This document shows positions 35,173 to 46,618 of a DNA stretch of 64,000 nt, one piece after another. Location of the stretch: NCBI GenBank assembly GCA_019925795.1, contig CM034311.1, forward strand, positions 13,522,926 to 13,586,925, in the 5' to 3' direction. Under the pieces are notes generated by a model, which searched no databases, had not been told where the DNA came from, and saw only the letters and a list, made by a program, of their open reading frames with translations. The stretch is from Dendrobium chrysotoxum. Lineage: Eukaryota > Streptophyta > Magnoliopsida > Asparagales > Orchidaceae. Within the stretch, counting starts at the first letter, position 1; every line of letters starts with the position of its first letter. Position numbers and translations under genes: made by a program.

Positions 35173-35889
35173 ATGACACGACCCACGTTGTCAGGACGTC
35201 TAGCTCGTTGGTCTATGATATTGTTGCAATTTGAAATCACTTTTATTCTCTTGCGTGCTGTGAAAGGGCATGCCGTCACCGACTTCCTTGCGGCACATCC
35301 GCTACCGACAGAATCTCCTCTAAACGATGATTTACCTGACGAGCAAATCATGAGTTTTGAGGAATCTAATACTCAAACCTGGGAAATGTATTTTGATGGT
35401 GCATCATCCTCTCAACGTGGAAAAATACCTCAATCCACTATTCCTGGGAAAGCCGGAGTCGGTCTGGTTTTCATAACACCGGATAAGGGAATGATGCACT
35501 TTTCCTACCATTTATCAGAACCTTATACGAATAATGAAGCTGAGTATGAAGCTTTGATAACTGGTCTGGAACTTGCAATCCTAATGGAGATTAAAGAGAT
35601 TAAGATATATGGCGACTCTCAACTGGTGATTAACCAGATTGCAGGGACCTATAAGGTCTTGAATCCTAAACTCCTGAAATAGCACCAATATATAATGCAC
35701 TTGCTTGAGAAAATTCCCACTGTAACTATGTATAGGGTTCCTCATGGAAGCAATTCCTCGGCGGATGCCCTAGCAAAACTTACAAAGAAATTTGCTTGCC
35801 CAGAAGAAGACTTCATCCCTATAGAAGTTCAGGGTCGCCAAGTCCTGTCCCCTGTAGACATGGAGTACCTCAATAATCAATCTTCCTAG
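35173..35889 (+). pseudogene. pol: Tat second RNase H (aRNH) and tether
   Basis: The stretch opens with LSGRLARWSMILLQFEI and AVKGHAVTDFLA, the normal end of Tat RNase H, then starts a second RNase H. MYFDGASSS gives Asp75, AEYEAL gives Glu124 and YGDSQLV gives Asp148, which keeps the three acidic residues of the fold. A TAG at 35680-35682 interrupts; the same frame continues through MHLLEKIPTVTMYRVPHGSN and SSADALAKL to a TAG at 35887. An additional RNase H of this type between RT/RNase H and integrase is diagnostic for the Tat lineage. Its role is thought to be in cDNA synthesis. It is the best preserved part of the element apart from integrase. Confidence 0.9.
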
Positions 35890-36062
35890 ATCTTTTTACA
35901 TCTTCAGCAATTGATGAAGAAGAAGATTAGAGACAACCAATAATCAAGTATCTGCAAGAAGATAAGCTTCCCCATGACAGGTCTCTTGCCAATCAAATCA
36001 AGAAATGTGCCCTATTATATACACTAGTTAACGATACGTTATACCAACGATCGTTTGATCAG

Positions 36063-37178
36063 ATGTGGCTCCGTTGTTTAGACAAACGAGAAGCCTTGAA
36101 GATCATTAATGAAGTCCATGTTGGACTGTGTGGTGCTCATCAATCGGGTCTGAAGATGAAAGTGAAAATTAAAAGACCTGGCTACTACTGGCCTACGATG
36201 ATTGGTGATTATATGAAAATTGCAAAATGTTGTCATCAATGTCAGGTTCATGGTGTGGTTTTACATCAGCCGCCTAATGTGTTGTATCCTACGATAGCTT
36301 CATGGCCCTTCGAAAGTTGGGGCACGGATATCATCAGGCCAATTGACCCTCCTTCTTCAAGGGGTCATCGCTTCATTTTAGCAGCGACTGATTACTTTTC
36401 AAAGTGGGTAGAAGCAGTTCCACTAAGAAATGTAACATCACATCATGTAATGAAATTCTTTCGTGACCATATCATATATCGATTCGGCGTGCCTCGCATA
36501 ATCATATCCGATAATGGGTCCGCTTACAAGTCTATAAAAATCAATAACTTTGCAAGTTGCTATGGTATTGATTGGAGATACTCAACGATCTATTACCCAC
36601 GGGCTAATGGATTGGCTGAGGCCTTCAATAAAACCCTGGTACAAATCATAAAAAAAACCCTGAATGATAATAAAAGTATGTGGGATGAGAGGTTGGTGGA
36701 AGCTTTGTGGGCCTACAAGACCACATATCGAACCCCGACCAAATCTACACCGTTTGTATTAGTGTATGGGTCCAAAGCTGTACTCCCTCTGGAAATTCAA
36801 ATCCCTTCGCTCAGAACTGCAGTCCAGAATCAGATCACAACAGAATAGAATGCACAACTTCAACTTGAAGAACTTGAGGGTCTTGAAGAACGTCGTCTCC
36901 AAGCCCAACAAAATCTAGAACTCTATAAAATTAGAATGGTTCAAGCTCATAATAAGTTAGTATGACCTAGAACCTTCCGAGTAGGTGACTTGGTCTTGGT
37001 TCTTCGGAGGCCTATCTTAGCCCACCGGAAGCTCGGTGGGAAGTTTAAACCAACCTGGGAAGGACCCTTCGTAGTGGAAACAGTCTACGAAGGAGGCTCA
37101 TATCAGCTAGTGGATTGTAAAGGAGATCACCCAATGCTTCCTGTAAATGGGTGATTCCTGAAACAATACTTTGCTTGA
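36063..37178 (+). pseudogene. pol: Tat integrase
   Basis: All parts of a Ty3/gypsy integrase can be read. The zinc domain has His19, His26, Cys57 and Cys60 (CHQC). The core has Asp89 (WGTDII), Asp150 (ISDNGSAY) and Glu186 (ANGLAEAFNKT), exactly D-x60-D-x35-E. The C-terminal domain has RVGDLVLVL, then GGKFKPTWEGPFVV, then GGSYQLVD. Stops at 36846 (TAG), 36963 (TGA) and 37152 (TGA) interrupt the C-terminal part; the last two stand at usual Arg positions. The natural stop appears to be TGA at 37176-37178. No chromodomain is present, as expected for Tat. The N-terminus before 36063 is open only in pieces (35900-36060). Confidence 0.9.
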
Positions 37179-37476
37179 TGTAGCTCGAATTTCAAATCAA
37201 TAAAATTTTCAAATTTTGAATCTATTCAACTCAATCTTGTCCAAGTTTTTTAAATTTAAAATCAAATCTCAAAATCTTTGAAATTTAAAATCAAATTGAA
37301 TCAAGTTCAAAATAACATCAAACCCAAACAAATCAAAATCAAATCAAATTTTGAATTCAAATCCCTCAAATTCAAAATCAATTCAAATCAAATTTCAAAC
37401 TCAAACATCTTCAAATTTAAAACACAATCAATTCAAATTCAAACAACCATTTAAATTCAAATTTAAATTCTAGAAT
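37179..37476 (+). other. Tat 3' UTR, AT-rich AAATTCAAAT-like simple stretch
   Basis: Between the pol stop and the first tandem array lies about 300 bases made mostly of AAATTCAAATC-like words. No coding signal was seen. Confidence 0.6.
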
Positions 37477-37880
37477 CCAGATCTGATCCTCTGTATGGAG
37501 CAAGCTTCCTCTATATACGATCAATCTAGACTCGATCCTCTGTGTGAAGCAAGTTTCATTCACATACGATCATTCCGGATCTGATCCTCTATGTAGAGCA
37601 AGTTTTCTCTACATATGATCATTCCAGATCTGATCCTTTATGTATAGCAAGTTTCCTCTACACATGATCATTCCAGACCCGATCCTCTATATAGAGCAAG
37701 CTTCCTCTATATACGATCATCCCAGACTCGATCCTCTGTGTGAAGCAAGTTTCATTCACATACGATCATTCCAGATCTGATCCTCTGTATAGAGAAAATT
37801 TCCTCTACACATGATCATTCCAGGTCTATTCCTCTGTGTAAAGCAAGTTTCCTTTGCATACGATCACTCCAGACCTGATT
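37477..37880 (+). repeat. 49-bp tandem repeat array in Tat 3' UTR
   Basis: An exact 49-base period is set by GATCCTCTGT-like anchors at 37485, 37534, 37583, 37632, 37681, 37730, 37779, 37828 and 37877. Each unit holds GAGCAAG, CTTCCTCTA and ATACGATCATTCCAGA blocks. Units differ by only a few bases and show no spacing drift, so the array is young relative to the rest of the element. Confidence 0.95.
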
Positions 37881-38695
37881 CTATGCGAAGCAATGCTTCC
37901 TTCTCACAGGATCATCCAGTTATCTTTTCCTTAAGGATAGATGTGAGTCATCATGCTTTCTTTCCTTAGGATTAGATCTTCTAGTGATGGAGCACGCCCT
38001 TTGTGGCACCATCCTAGATTTAAAATTCAGATCCGACCTTCTGTGGGAAGCAATGCTTCCTTCTCACAGGATCATCCAGTTATCTTTTCCTTAAGGACAG
38101 ATGTAAGTCATCGTGCTTTCTTTCCTTAGGATTAGATCTTCTAGTGATGGAGCACGCCCTCTGTGTCACCATCCTAAATTTAAAATCCAGATCCGACCTT
38201 CTGTGGGAAGCAATGCTTCCTTCCCTCAGGGTCCTCCAATTTTCTTTTCCTTAAGGACAGATGTGAGTCATCGTGCTTTCTTTCCTTAGGATTAGATCTT
38301 CTAGTAATGGAGCACGCCCTTTGTGGAACCATCCTAGGTTTAAAATCCAGATTCGACCTTCTGTGGGAAGCAATGCTTCTTTCCCTCAGGGTCTTCCAGT
38401 TTTCTTTTCCTTAAGGTTAGATGTAAGTCATAGTGCTTTCTATCCTTAGAATTAAATCTTCTATTGGTGGAGCACGCCCTCTGTGGCACCATCCTAAATT
38501 TAAAATCCAGATTAGACCTTCTGTGGGAAGCAACGCTTCCTTCCCTCAGGGTCCTCCAGTCTTCTTTTCCTTAAGGACAAATGTAAGTCATCATGCTTTC
38601 TTTCCTTAGGATTAGATCTACTAGTGATGGATAACGCCCTCTGCGGCACCATTCTAGTCTCAAAATTCAAATCCTTAAGCTTGATCTCCTATAGG
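37880..38695 (+). repeat. 160-bp tandem repeat array in Tat 3' UTR
   Basis: Five units of exactly 160 bases; AAGCAATGCTTCC-like anchors start at 37888, 38048, 38208, 38368 and 38528, with a worn sixth near 38696. Each unit contains CAGTTATCTTTTCCTTAAGGA, TGTGAGTCATC, CTTAGGATTAGATCTTCTAG and TGATGGAGCACGCCCT blocks. The first unit grows directly out of the last 49-bp unit. Confidence 0.95.
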
Positions 38696-39545
38696 AAGTA
38701 ATACCACCTTCCTATGAGATCATCTAGTTCTCTTTTCCTCAGAGTAAGTATCCTCCTACTTATAGGATTAGATTCCCCAGTGATGGAATAAGTCCCCTGT
38801 GGCACCGTCCTGGGTTCAATTTTAAATTTTCAGATCAGCTCTTCTTTTCCTCAGGGTAAGTATTCTCCTTCTCTTAGGATCAGACTCCCCAGTGATGGAA
38901 TAAGTCTTCTGTGGCACCGTCCTGGATTCAATTTCAAAATTTGAAAATCAAACTCTCTTCTCCTCAAGGTTAGGCTATTCTCTTTCCTTTAGGATTAAAA
39001 TCCCCAGTGATGGAATAAGTCCCCCGTGGCACCGTCCTGGATTCAGTCTCAAATCTTCAATCAGACCTTCTTTTCCTTAAGGATAGATTCTCCCTTCCCA
39101 TAGGATTAGATCTACTAGTGGTAGAGTACGCCCCTTGTGGCACTACCCTAGTATCAAATTTCAATTCGATCATCTATAGTTAGGAGTTCTTCCTTTACGA
39201 TAATCCATACCTTCTTTTCCTTAGGGTTAGATGTTTCTTCTCTTAGGACCAGATCTACTAGTGGTAGAGTACGCTGTCCCCAGCACTACCCAAGTACCCT
39301 TTCAATTTCCCTTTTCTAAGATTAGACTTTCCTTTTCCTTAGAATTAAATCTAGATTCAAACCTTTATAGTTAGGAGCTCTTCCTTCCTATACAAACCTT
39401 CAGAATTTCTTCTCCTTTAGGGATAGATTATTCCTTTCCCTTAGGACCAGACCCACTAGTAGTTGAGTACGCTTTTTCTAGCTCTACCCTAGTATCTATT
39501 CAAACCCCGATTCCCCAGGGATAAATCTTTTATTCCCTTAGGATC
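38696..39545 (+). repeat. About 112-bp degenerate tandem repeat, Tat 3' UTR
   Basis: AGTGATGGAATAAGTC-like anchors are at 38779, 38891, 39006, 39117, 39260 and 39458, so spacing grows from 112, 115 and 111 to 143 and 198 as the units degrade. The anchor is the same module as TGATGGAGCACGCC in the 160-bp units, so this array and the 160-bp array share an ancestor. Confidence 0.8.
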
Positions 39546-39584
39546 AAAATTCCAGATTTGACCTTTTAGTTCGGTCAACGCCAA

Positions 39585-39624
39585 TATGTGTAATAGAATC
39601 TATTACACATACTGGGGATCCATT
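39585..39624 (+). other. Hairpin and polypurine-tract region before 3' LTR
   Basis: A perfect 12-bp hairpin TATGTGTAATAG-AAT-CTATTACACATA (39585-39611) is followed at once by CTGGGGATCCATT and the LTR start TGTTGA at 39625. The GGGGA stretch is the only purine tract at the expected position; it is short for a polypurine tract. Confidence 0.6.
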
Positions 39625-42600
39625 TGTTGAACTCATTTTTGTATGAGGTCATTAGGACCCAGTCCAGATTCAAGATTAATCCAGACCCCAGGATCAATCT
39701 GATCTTGGATCAGATCTAGACCCTAGGAATTCTCTAGATCCTATGATTCCTTTAAATTCTTCCAGTCCTTAGGATCTATTGTAGACCCTAAGATTCCTTC
39801 AAATTAATCTAGACCCTAGGATCTATTCTAGACCCTAAGTCTCCTCTAGATCATTCTAGGTCTCAGGATTCTCCTAGACCTTAACCTATTCTAGACCCTT
39901 AGATCTATCTAGATCTTAGGATCCTTTTAGACCTCAGGGATTAAGACTTCTAGATTTTAGAATTCTCCTAGGTCTTAGACTCCAGGATCCCCTAAACTCT
40001 AGACTTTAGGGCCTCTAGATTTTAGAATCTTTCTAGGTCTTAGGATTCTAAAAGATTCTAGACTTTAGGGTTTCTTAGATTATAGAACCCTTCCAGAATC
40101 TAGACTTTAGGATCTATCTAGATCCCATGATCCTTCCAGAGTTTAAACCATAGGATTCTTTTAGGATCAGATCCTAGGATGCCTTCAGACTTCTAGACTC
40201 TAGGATTTCTATAAATTTTAAATCTTAGGATCTACCCATATCCTAAATCTACCCAGATCCTAGGATGCCCCTAGACTCCAGATTTTAGGACTTCTAGATT
40301 ATAGAATCCTCCTAGACTTTAAGCTTTAAGATTTACCCAGGTTCTAGAATCTACCCATATCCTAGATCTACCCAGACTTTAGATCAATCTAGGTCTTAGG
40401 ATTCTCCTAGACCTTAGATCTATCCAGACCTCAAATCTATTCAAACTCCAGACCAACCCAGACTTTAAATCAATCTATTCAAGACTCAACTTAATCTAGA
40501 GTTTAACTCAATTCAAAACCCTAATCAATCCTAACCTTTAAACAATTCAGATCCAGCTATCACAACCTCTGACTTGACCCTAATTCTATCTAATCATCTA
40601 TAATCATTTAAATGATTGTAAGTGACTTAGGTAGCTCAAATTCCAGCATTTAAATCTAAAATTCAGCTCAAAACTAGAAATTCAGGTCAAATTCCAAGGC
40701 CAAAGGTCTAAGTCCTGAAAGCCTTTTCCAGCAAATCTTTGAACACTTCAAAACCCTATCAAATGATCTCTGATTCAGGGTCTATCAGTTTCATACTAGT
40801 GTGACATGTCTCTAGAGACAACCCTCTAAATTTGAGCCCATTCTGAGGACTCTAACTCTAGAAACTGAATTGAATTTCAAAGGCTGTAAAACCTTTAAAT
40901 ATTTATAGCCTATGCCACTAGACCTGCGACCCAGTGGATCCTGACCTTGGAGCCTTCTCCAAACTCTCAGATCACTTCTAGACCCTTGATTATGACCCAT
41001 TGAGCATTAAACTGTATTTTGTTAGACTCAATTTGACCCCTAGTTGACCAGGGGTCAAAATGACCAAAATACCCCTAGGGGGGGTAAATGGTCAGTTGAA
41101 CCAAATGAGTTCCAAATCAAATGCAACCATCTCCAGCAAGTTTCAAATATCAAACCCAATCTATTGGACCCAAAACCAGACCCTGGGTCAATCTAGTTGA
41201 CCAAGTCAACCAGGTTGACCAAATAGGCCCTTTAGGGTCAAAATAGGTCATTTTGACCAAATGACCTCCTCAGACCTTGGGATCACCTCCATTGGTCTCC
41301 AAATGCTAAACCAAATCTTTTGAGCCCATTTTCAGACTCTGGACCCACCTGGTTGACCAAGTCAACCATGGTTGACCTAAAAGGCCCATTAAAGGCCCAA
41401 ATAGGTCATTTTGACCAAATGACCTCCCCAGACCTTAAGACCACCACCAGTAGACTCAGAATATCATTCTGAACTTGTTGGACCCAATCCCTGACCCTGG
41501 GTCAACTGGGTTGACCAAGTCAACACAATTGACCCATTAAGCCCATTAAGGACCCAAATAGGTGATTTGATCCAAATGACCTATTTGACCTCTGAAAACA
41601 CTTCTACCATACTTCAAATACCATTTGAAATTAATCCAGCCCAGACCCTGACTCTGGGTCAACCTGGTTGACCAAGTCAACTCAGGTTAACCAGTTCAAT
41701 CCTTAAGCTTTATTATATTTAATTAAGCTTCAAAATCAATTACAAACCTATCCAAATTAATTTGGGCACTTCCCCAATAGTTTGGATTTGACTGGACCCT
41801 TGACCCAGTCAAAAGTTGACATGGTCAACTTAGCCCAAGTCTAATCAAATGAGACCCAATTGAATCAAATCACCCAATCTAGTCAAATCAATACACCAAG
41901 CTCTCTAAATCATTAAATCTATCTCAAATATTGATTCAAATATTTTCAAATGCATTTAAAGTCAAATCACTCATGCTTCGATTTGGTCAAAATATTCAAT
42001 CTGTTCAAACTAGTTTTTTTAGTCCAACCTATGTATTTCAAGCCATCTCTATATCATCAAGCCTTAAATCTATTTCAAACAATGGCTCAAGTATTCCCAA
42101 ATCTACATTGGGTTGAACTCTAGTTGTTTTGACCAAGTCAACTCAACTATGCTTGGTCAAACCATTTCAAACTCCTACATTTTCATTCGAACTTCAATGT
42201 CCTAGCATTAAGGCTTTCCAATAAGCCTAACCAGCTCCCAAGACCTTTCTTAGTCCACCTCAGCAGTACCCTTGACTGTTTGACCAGTCAATATGGTCAA
42301 CAAGTCAAGTGAATGGATTAAATGTGGTCAAACACCTTCTCAAAGATAACCCATTTCATTTGGGACCATTCCAGATGTTTAACTAGACTCCAGAACTTTC
42401 CTAGAACTATTCTAGGCCTCTGGATTAAGATCTAATGGTCTAAATCAATTCTATATGCTTGTAAGGACATAGGGCCACTTTCCACCTAAGATATCCTATA
42501 GTCCTTTGATTCTCTGCCATCCTAACCGCTCCAGCACAGGTGGCATCATCCTAGCGAGCCCCTAAGTCAATCCCAGCCATCCAAATGGCCTGGGGGTGTT

Positions 42601-45223
42601 TGAATAGGGATATACCCTATTTTGAGTGATCACTGAATCCCTAGCCATCTCTCACTTCCCATCCCCCATCAAGCCTTGAATCCAACTTCCCTAAGCTCCA
42701 AAATCCTCTCAAGTTCATTCTCGGCCAAATCTCACCGTGAAAGGCTCGTCGGCGACCATCCTCCGGCGAACCTAAGCTTCAATCCATACAACGTGAATCC
42801 CAGGTCATAGAGGGCTTTTCAGACCGCGGCTTCTGAAGAAGATTTAAGCGTGGACAAACGACATATTCAGAGAGTCATTGAGCGGTTCAATCTGTCCTTT
42901 AAATCAAGGTACATTGCTAACCCAAGATTACAACACCTAGTCTAAATAGCTTCTCATTAAGTTCGATTTAAGATGAACCAAACATTCCACACAAATTCTG
43001 TTCAATATGCTAATCTACGTTTCAAATTTCAAAGGTTTTGGTTGAGTATGTGAGGAGAACGAACCAATAATCATAATCTAGGGTTCGTTCACATTTTCTA
43101 TTAGTGGTACATTTTCTAGACCGTTGATCTCCGAATAACGGCCCAGCGCATTGATCCTCCGTTTATTCGCGTCTGTTGAATCGAAGCACCGTTCGCCCTA
43201 ATCCGGACCGTCCATTCTCGAACCGCGGAGATCCTACGGCGGCCGCGGTTTGCTGATGTGGTTAAGTGATACTGCGCTCTGCGGTATCATTTTGCCAATC
43301 ATTGGCGGCGACGTAATGATTGCGCCGCCACCTAATGATTAGTGCGTGTTTTAGTTCCCCCAATCAAAATGTGCCACGCGTCCTCCGCCGGCGGCGGCGC
43401 CGCCAGACTCCTTTAAATGATTTAAAAATCTATTTTAAATCATTTTAAATTCAATTTTTTTTTAATAAGTAATTTTGAAAAATAAAAAATATATTAAATA
43501 TTAATATTTCAGAAATTTTAATATTTTAATTTTAAATCAATATTATTTAAAAATATTAAAGTATTTTAAATTATTTTATATAATTTAATGTTTAGTATTT
43601 TAAATTAATATTTGTTTTAAAAAAAATAAATAAATAAAAATGATAATTGAAATCTTTAGTCAATTTGGAAATTTTATTTTAAAATTGACTTACAAATTTT
43701 AGATTATTAAAATTAAAATATTCTTTTAAATATTTGATTTTACATTGATTAATTTAAGATATATTTATATTTTAAATAACTTTTAACTAATGAGATATTT
43801 TATATTTAATTAATACTTGATTAAATTTAATTTTAAATAATTTTGAAAATTTAAAGGAAATTACTTTAAGTAATTTCAAAATTTCAGAGAATATCTAAAA
43901 TTTAATTTAATCTAATTTAAATTTTTTTTAACATTAATTAATTTTAAATTATTTAAACTCATTTAATTGATTTTAAAACTTAAAAGCCATAATGAAATTC
44001 AAACTAATTTGAAAATTTTCAAGGAATATATCAAAATTTTTGAAATTTATCATTCTTTAATTTAAAATTAATCTTAAAATTTAAAACTCAAATTATTTTA
44101 AATAATTTTGAATTATTCTAATATTTAATTATTTTTTAATTAAAATATTACATTAAATATTTTAAAAATTAAAATTTTTTTTAAATAATCTTGAAAATCA
44201 AAGGATCTTTCATTTGAATATTAAACTTATTTTGATGATATTTTTGAATATTTTAAATTTAAATTTTATATATATATAGGTATATATATATATAAATATA
44301 TATTTAAGAATCTATTTTAAAATTATATATATTTAAATTCCAAGTATTTGAGAGATCCCATGAAATTCTAAACTTAGATTAAGTTTGATTGAATAGAATT
44401 TGTGGGGAAGGTCATTAATGAATAATTATATTTTAATTATTCATTAATGATATCATTAATCATTTTAATTAGTATTAAACCATGCATGTTTAGGACATAC
44501 ACACACCATTGAACTAGGGATCTCCTAGATTTAGGATTTGTTTGTGTTTGCATGTATGCTTATTATGTTATGTCAAGGGTTAGTGACTTTGATTTGAACC
44601 CAATTAACCTAATGACATCATTAAGGACAACAATTAAGGACATAAGTATAGAAAACTTAAAATATTTCTAATAATTAGGATTTATCTCATATTGACTTGA
44701 AACTCAAACCATTCAAACTTAGTGACATATACAGCCTCAAGAAAATTTCCTACTGAATTTTGAAATCATTAAGCCAATTAATTAATTTAATCAAAATTGA
44801 CCCTTAATTAAGCCATTTAAACTTCCAAAAATTATAATAAATCAAATTAAAATCCAAAAATTATAAATAATACTTCAAACTGACCAAAATTAAACCCTTA
44901 ATCAATGAAAAATAAAAGCCCCTTGACTGGACATCAAAATTAAGTTTAATTTAAGTTTAATTAAAATTTAATATTTAATTAATTAAAAATAATTAAAAAT
45001 TACAGAAATTTTCCAAATACTTGAAGATCACTCCTTAGGTCATTCCTGACCTTTGGAGTTGATTTCAAGGAGTTTAGAGGTGATTTGGATTCAAATCACA
45101 AAAAATGCCTTTAATTAAACAATTTTGAAAATTCAATAAATACTCAAAACTTCAAAAATTCATAACTAATTCAAATGAACTCCAAATTGAGCAAACTCAA
45201 AGGCACATGACTCATCTTAAGGT
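39625..45223 (+). mobile_element. Tat 3' LTR, truncated
   Basis: It is collinear with 17642-23256 over 5.6 kb with only small gaps, including the CTAG field, the 157-bp repeats, the GC-rich stretch and the 17-bp hairpin. It breaks after CATCTTAAGGT at 45223, where the 5' LTR continues CTGATATTTAAC but this copy runs into LINE-like sequence. The last 3.1 kb of the LTR is missing and does not resume after the LINE. A 7-base insertion GGGGGGT near 41077 is private to this LTR. Confidence 0.9.
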
Positions 45224-46618
45224 TCTATTGGATTAGGTTTGGTTTCCTTAATTGTTGGTTCTATCTTAATGTTAATTGGATTAGGTTTGGTTTCCTTGTT
45301 CATCGATGGTTTTTGGTGGTAATGTGTTGGATTGGGTTATTGGACCTTGCTCAGTTGTGGTTTTTGTTGTTGCTGCATCTAGTTGATTGGCTTTATCCTT
45401 GTTTTTTGGATTTAATCCATATGTTGTGTGGTTGTTGGATTGGATTCGAGCAGCAGTTGGATACTAAAATTCATGATTTCATCGATACTACACACTTGAG
45501 CTAGTTTCTTTTTTTTCCTGGACCCTTTGTATTCAGATCTCTTATGTTGGGTTTGCTATGGGTATTTTGTGGCTTTGTTGTAATCGGCTGAGGCCCAGTT
45601 TATAGGGTTCTTTTCTAGTTTGGTGCTGGCCTGAGTGTTTTCATTTTACTTATAATTCTGTGGTTAATTCTAGCAAAGAATTCTCTAATTTTCTAGGGGG
45701 TATGTTCGGTTATAGGAATCAATTTTGATGTTACCCTTTATGCTCTATTCATGTTCACAGCTTTTACAGTGTTTTCACTTTATGTTATGTGGTTTTGGTT
45801 GGTTGTCGAAAGATGCCTACATCACCAATATAATGGGGAGGTTGTCGTTCATGGTTTTGGTTATTAGAGGGGGTGTTAATACCTACTGCTCGATGTTGGC
45901 TATTATCCTGGTTGGCTGCTATATGATTGTTGCTAGCCTGTGTTGCTATATCATTTACCATAGCTGGGATTGCTGGTCTGGCAGGATTATGTCTCTCATT
46001 ATGGGTGATGTTTTACTTTCTTCTTTTATTTATAGTGAGCTCTTACACTTTACTAACATTGATAATGGTTCTCCCTATATGGTTTGGTTTATGAATAGTG
46101 GTTATAGTTGGATAATCTTTAAAGTTTCTTGCTCCCGGTGCCCTCTTAGCTACAGTCCTAGTATGAGTATTGATTGTAAGTTTTGTAATGTCGATTACAG
46201 TTTTCTTGGGACTGATTATCCTTCTTTGTGGCAACTCAAAATTCCTCTCCTTTATATTATTCTTGCTGCTCCCAATTCCTGCATTTTTATAAACTTTTTT
46301 GGTATTTCTATGTTCTGCATTGTTGTGTTCTTTTTTGCAGTCCTTATCTATTGCAGTTTCTCTGGACTGATTTTTTTTTTGGGATGAGTTGAGTACCTGT
46401 TGCAGGAAGTCCATACTGAATGTCCATTTTCTGATCTTCCTTTTTTGGGTGATATTTTCTTACAACCTTAGCATGTTCTTAGTTTTTATTTTGTATTTTC
46501 TTGTAGCTCTGTCGAGCATTAGTGAGCTGAAGGTCTCCATTAAGGACCTTGTATCCTTTATTTTATATTAACGCGTAGGCCCCTCCGTGGGTTTCTCCTA
46601 AAAAATGAATAAATAAAT
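45223..46618 (+). mobile_element. Probable 5'-truncated L1 LINE 3' end
   Basis: The end of the block reads AGGCCCCTCCGTGGG, then TTTCTCCTAAAAAATGAAT, then AAATAAAT. This is the form of plant L1 3' ends, with a short A-rich tail. The body is T-rich. A 23-base direct repeat (ATTGGATTAGGTTTGGTTTC plus CTT) at 45227-45249 and 45275-45297 lies at the left end. An open frame at 45725-46387 gives only a hydrophobic, low-complexity product typical of T-rich DNA, and I do not call it a gene. No RT motif or target duplication was found. Confidence 0.55.

Larger units (their letters stand above)
17642..45223 (+). mobile_element. Tat/Ogre-like Ty3/gypsy retrotransposon (3' LTR truncated)
   Basis: The element has a 5' LTR (17642-26376), a tRNA-Arg-type PBS, a leader with tandem repeats, an extra degenerate ORF, gag, protease, RT, RNase H, a second RNase H, integrase, a 3' UTR of tandem arrays, and a 3' LTR matching the first 5.6 kb of the 5' LTR. 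The second RNase H between RT/RNase H and integrase is the hallmark of the Tat lineage. The Arg primer, the very long LTR and an ORF before gag point to the Ogre branch. The two LTRs differ at roughly one base in 15-20 in the stretches I compared, so insertion was not recent. All reading frames are broken. Confidence 0.9.

Noticed and set aside
37477..37880. CRISPR-like regular array of 49-bp units
   Set aside because: Whole units repeat with no unique spacers, and the setting is a plant retrotransposon 3' UTR.
45725..46387. 220-codon hydrophobic open frame that looks like a membrane protein
   Set aside because: It lies in T-rich LINE-like sequence, has low-complexity Phe/Leu/Tyr composition and no family motif.
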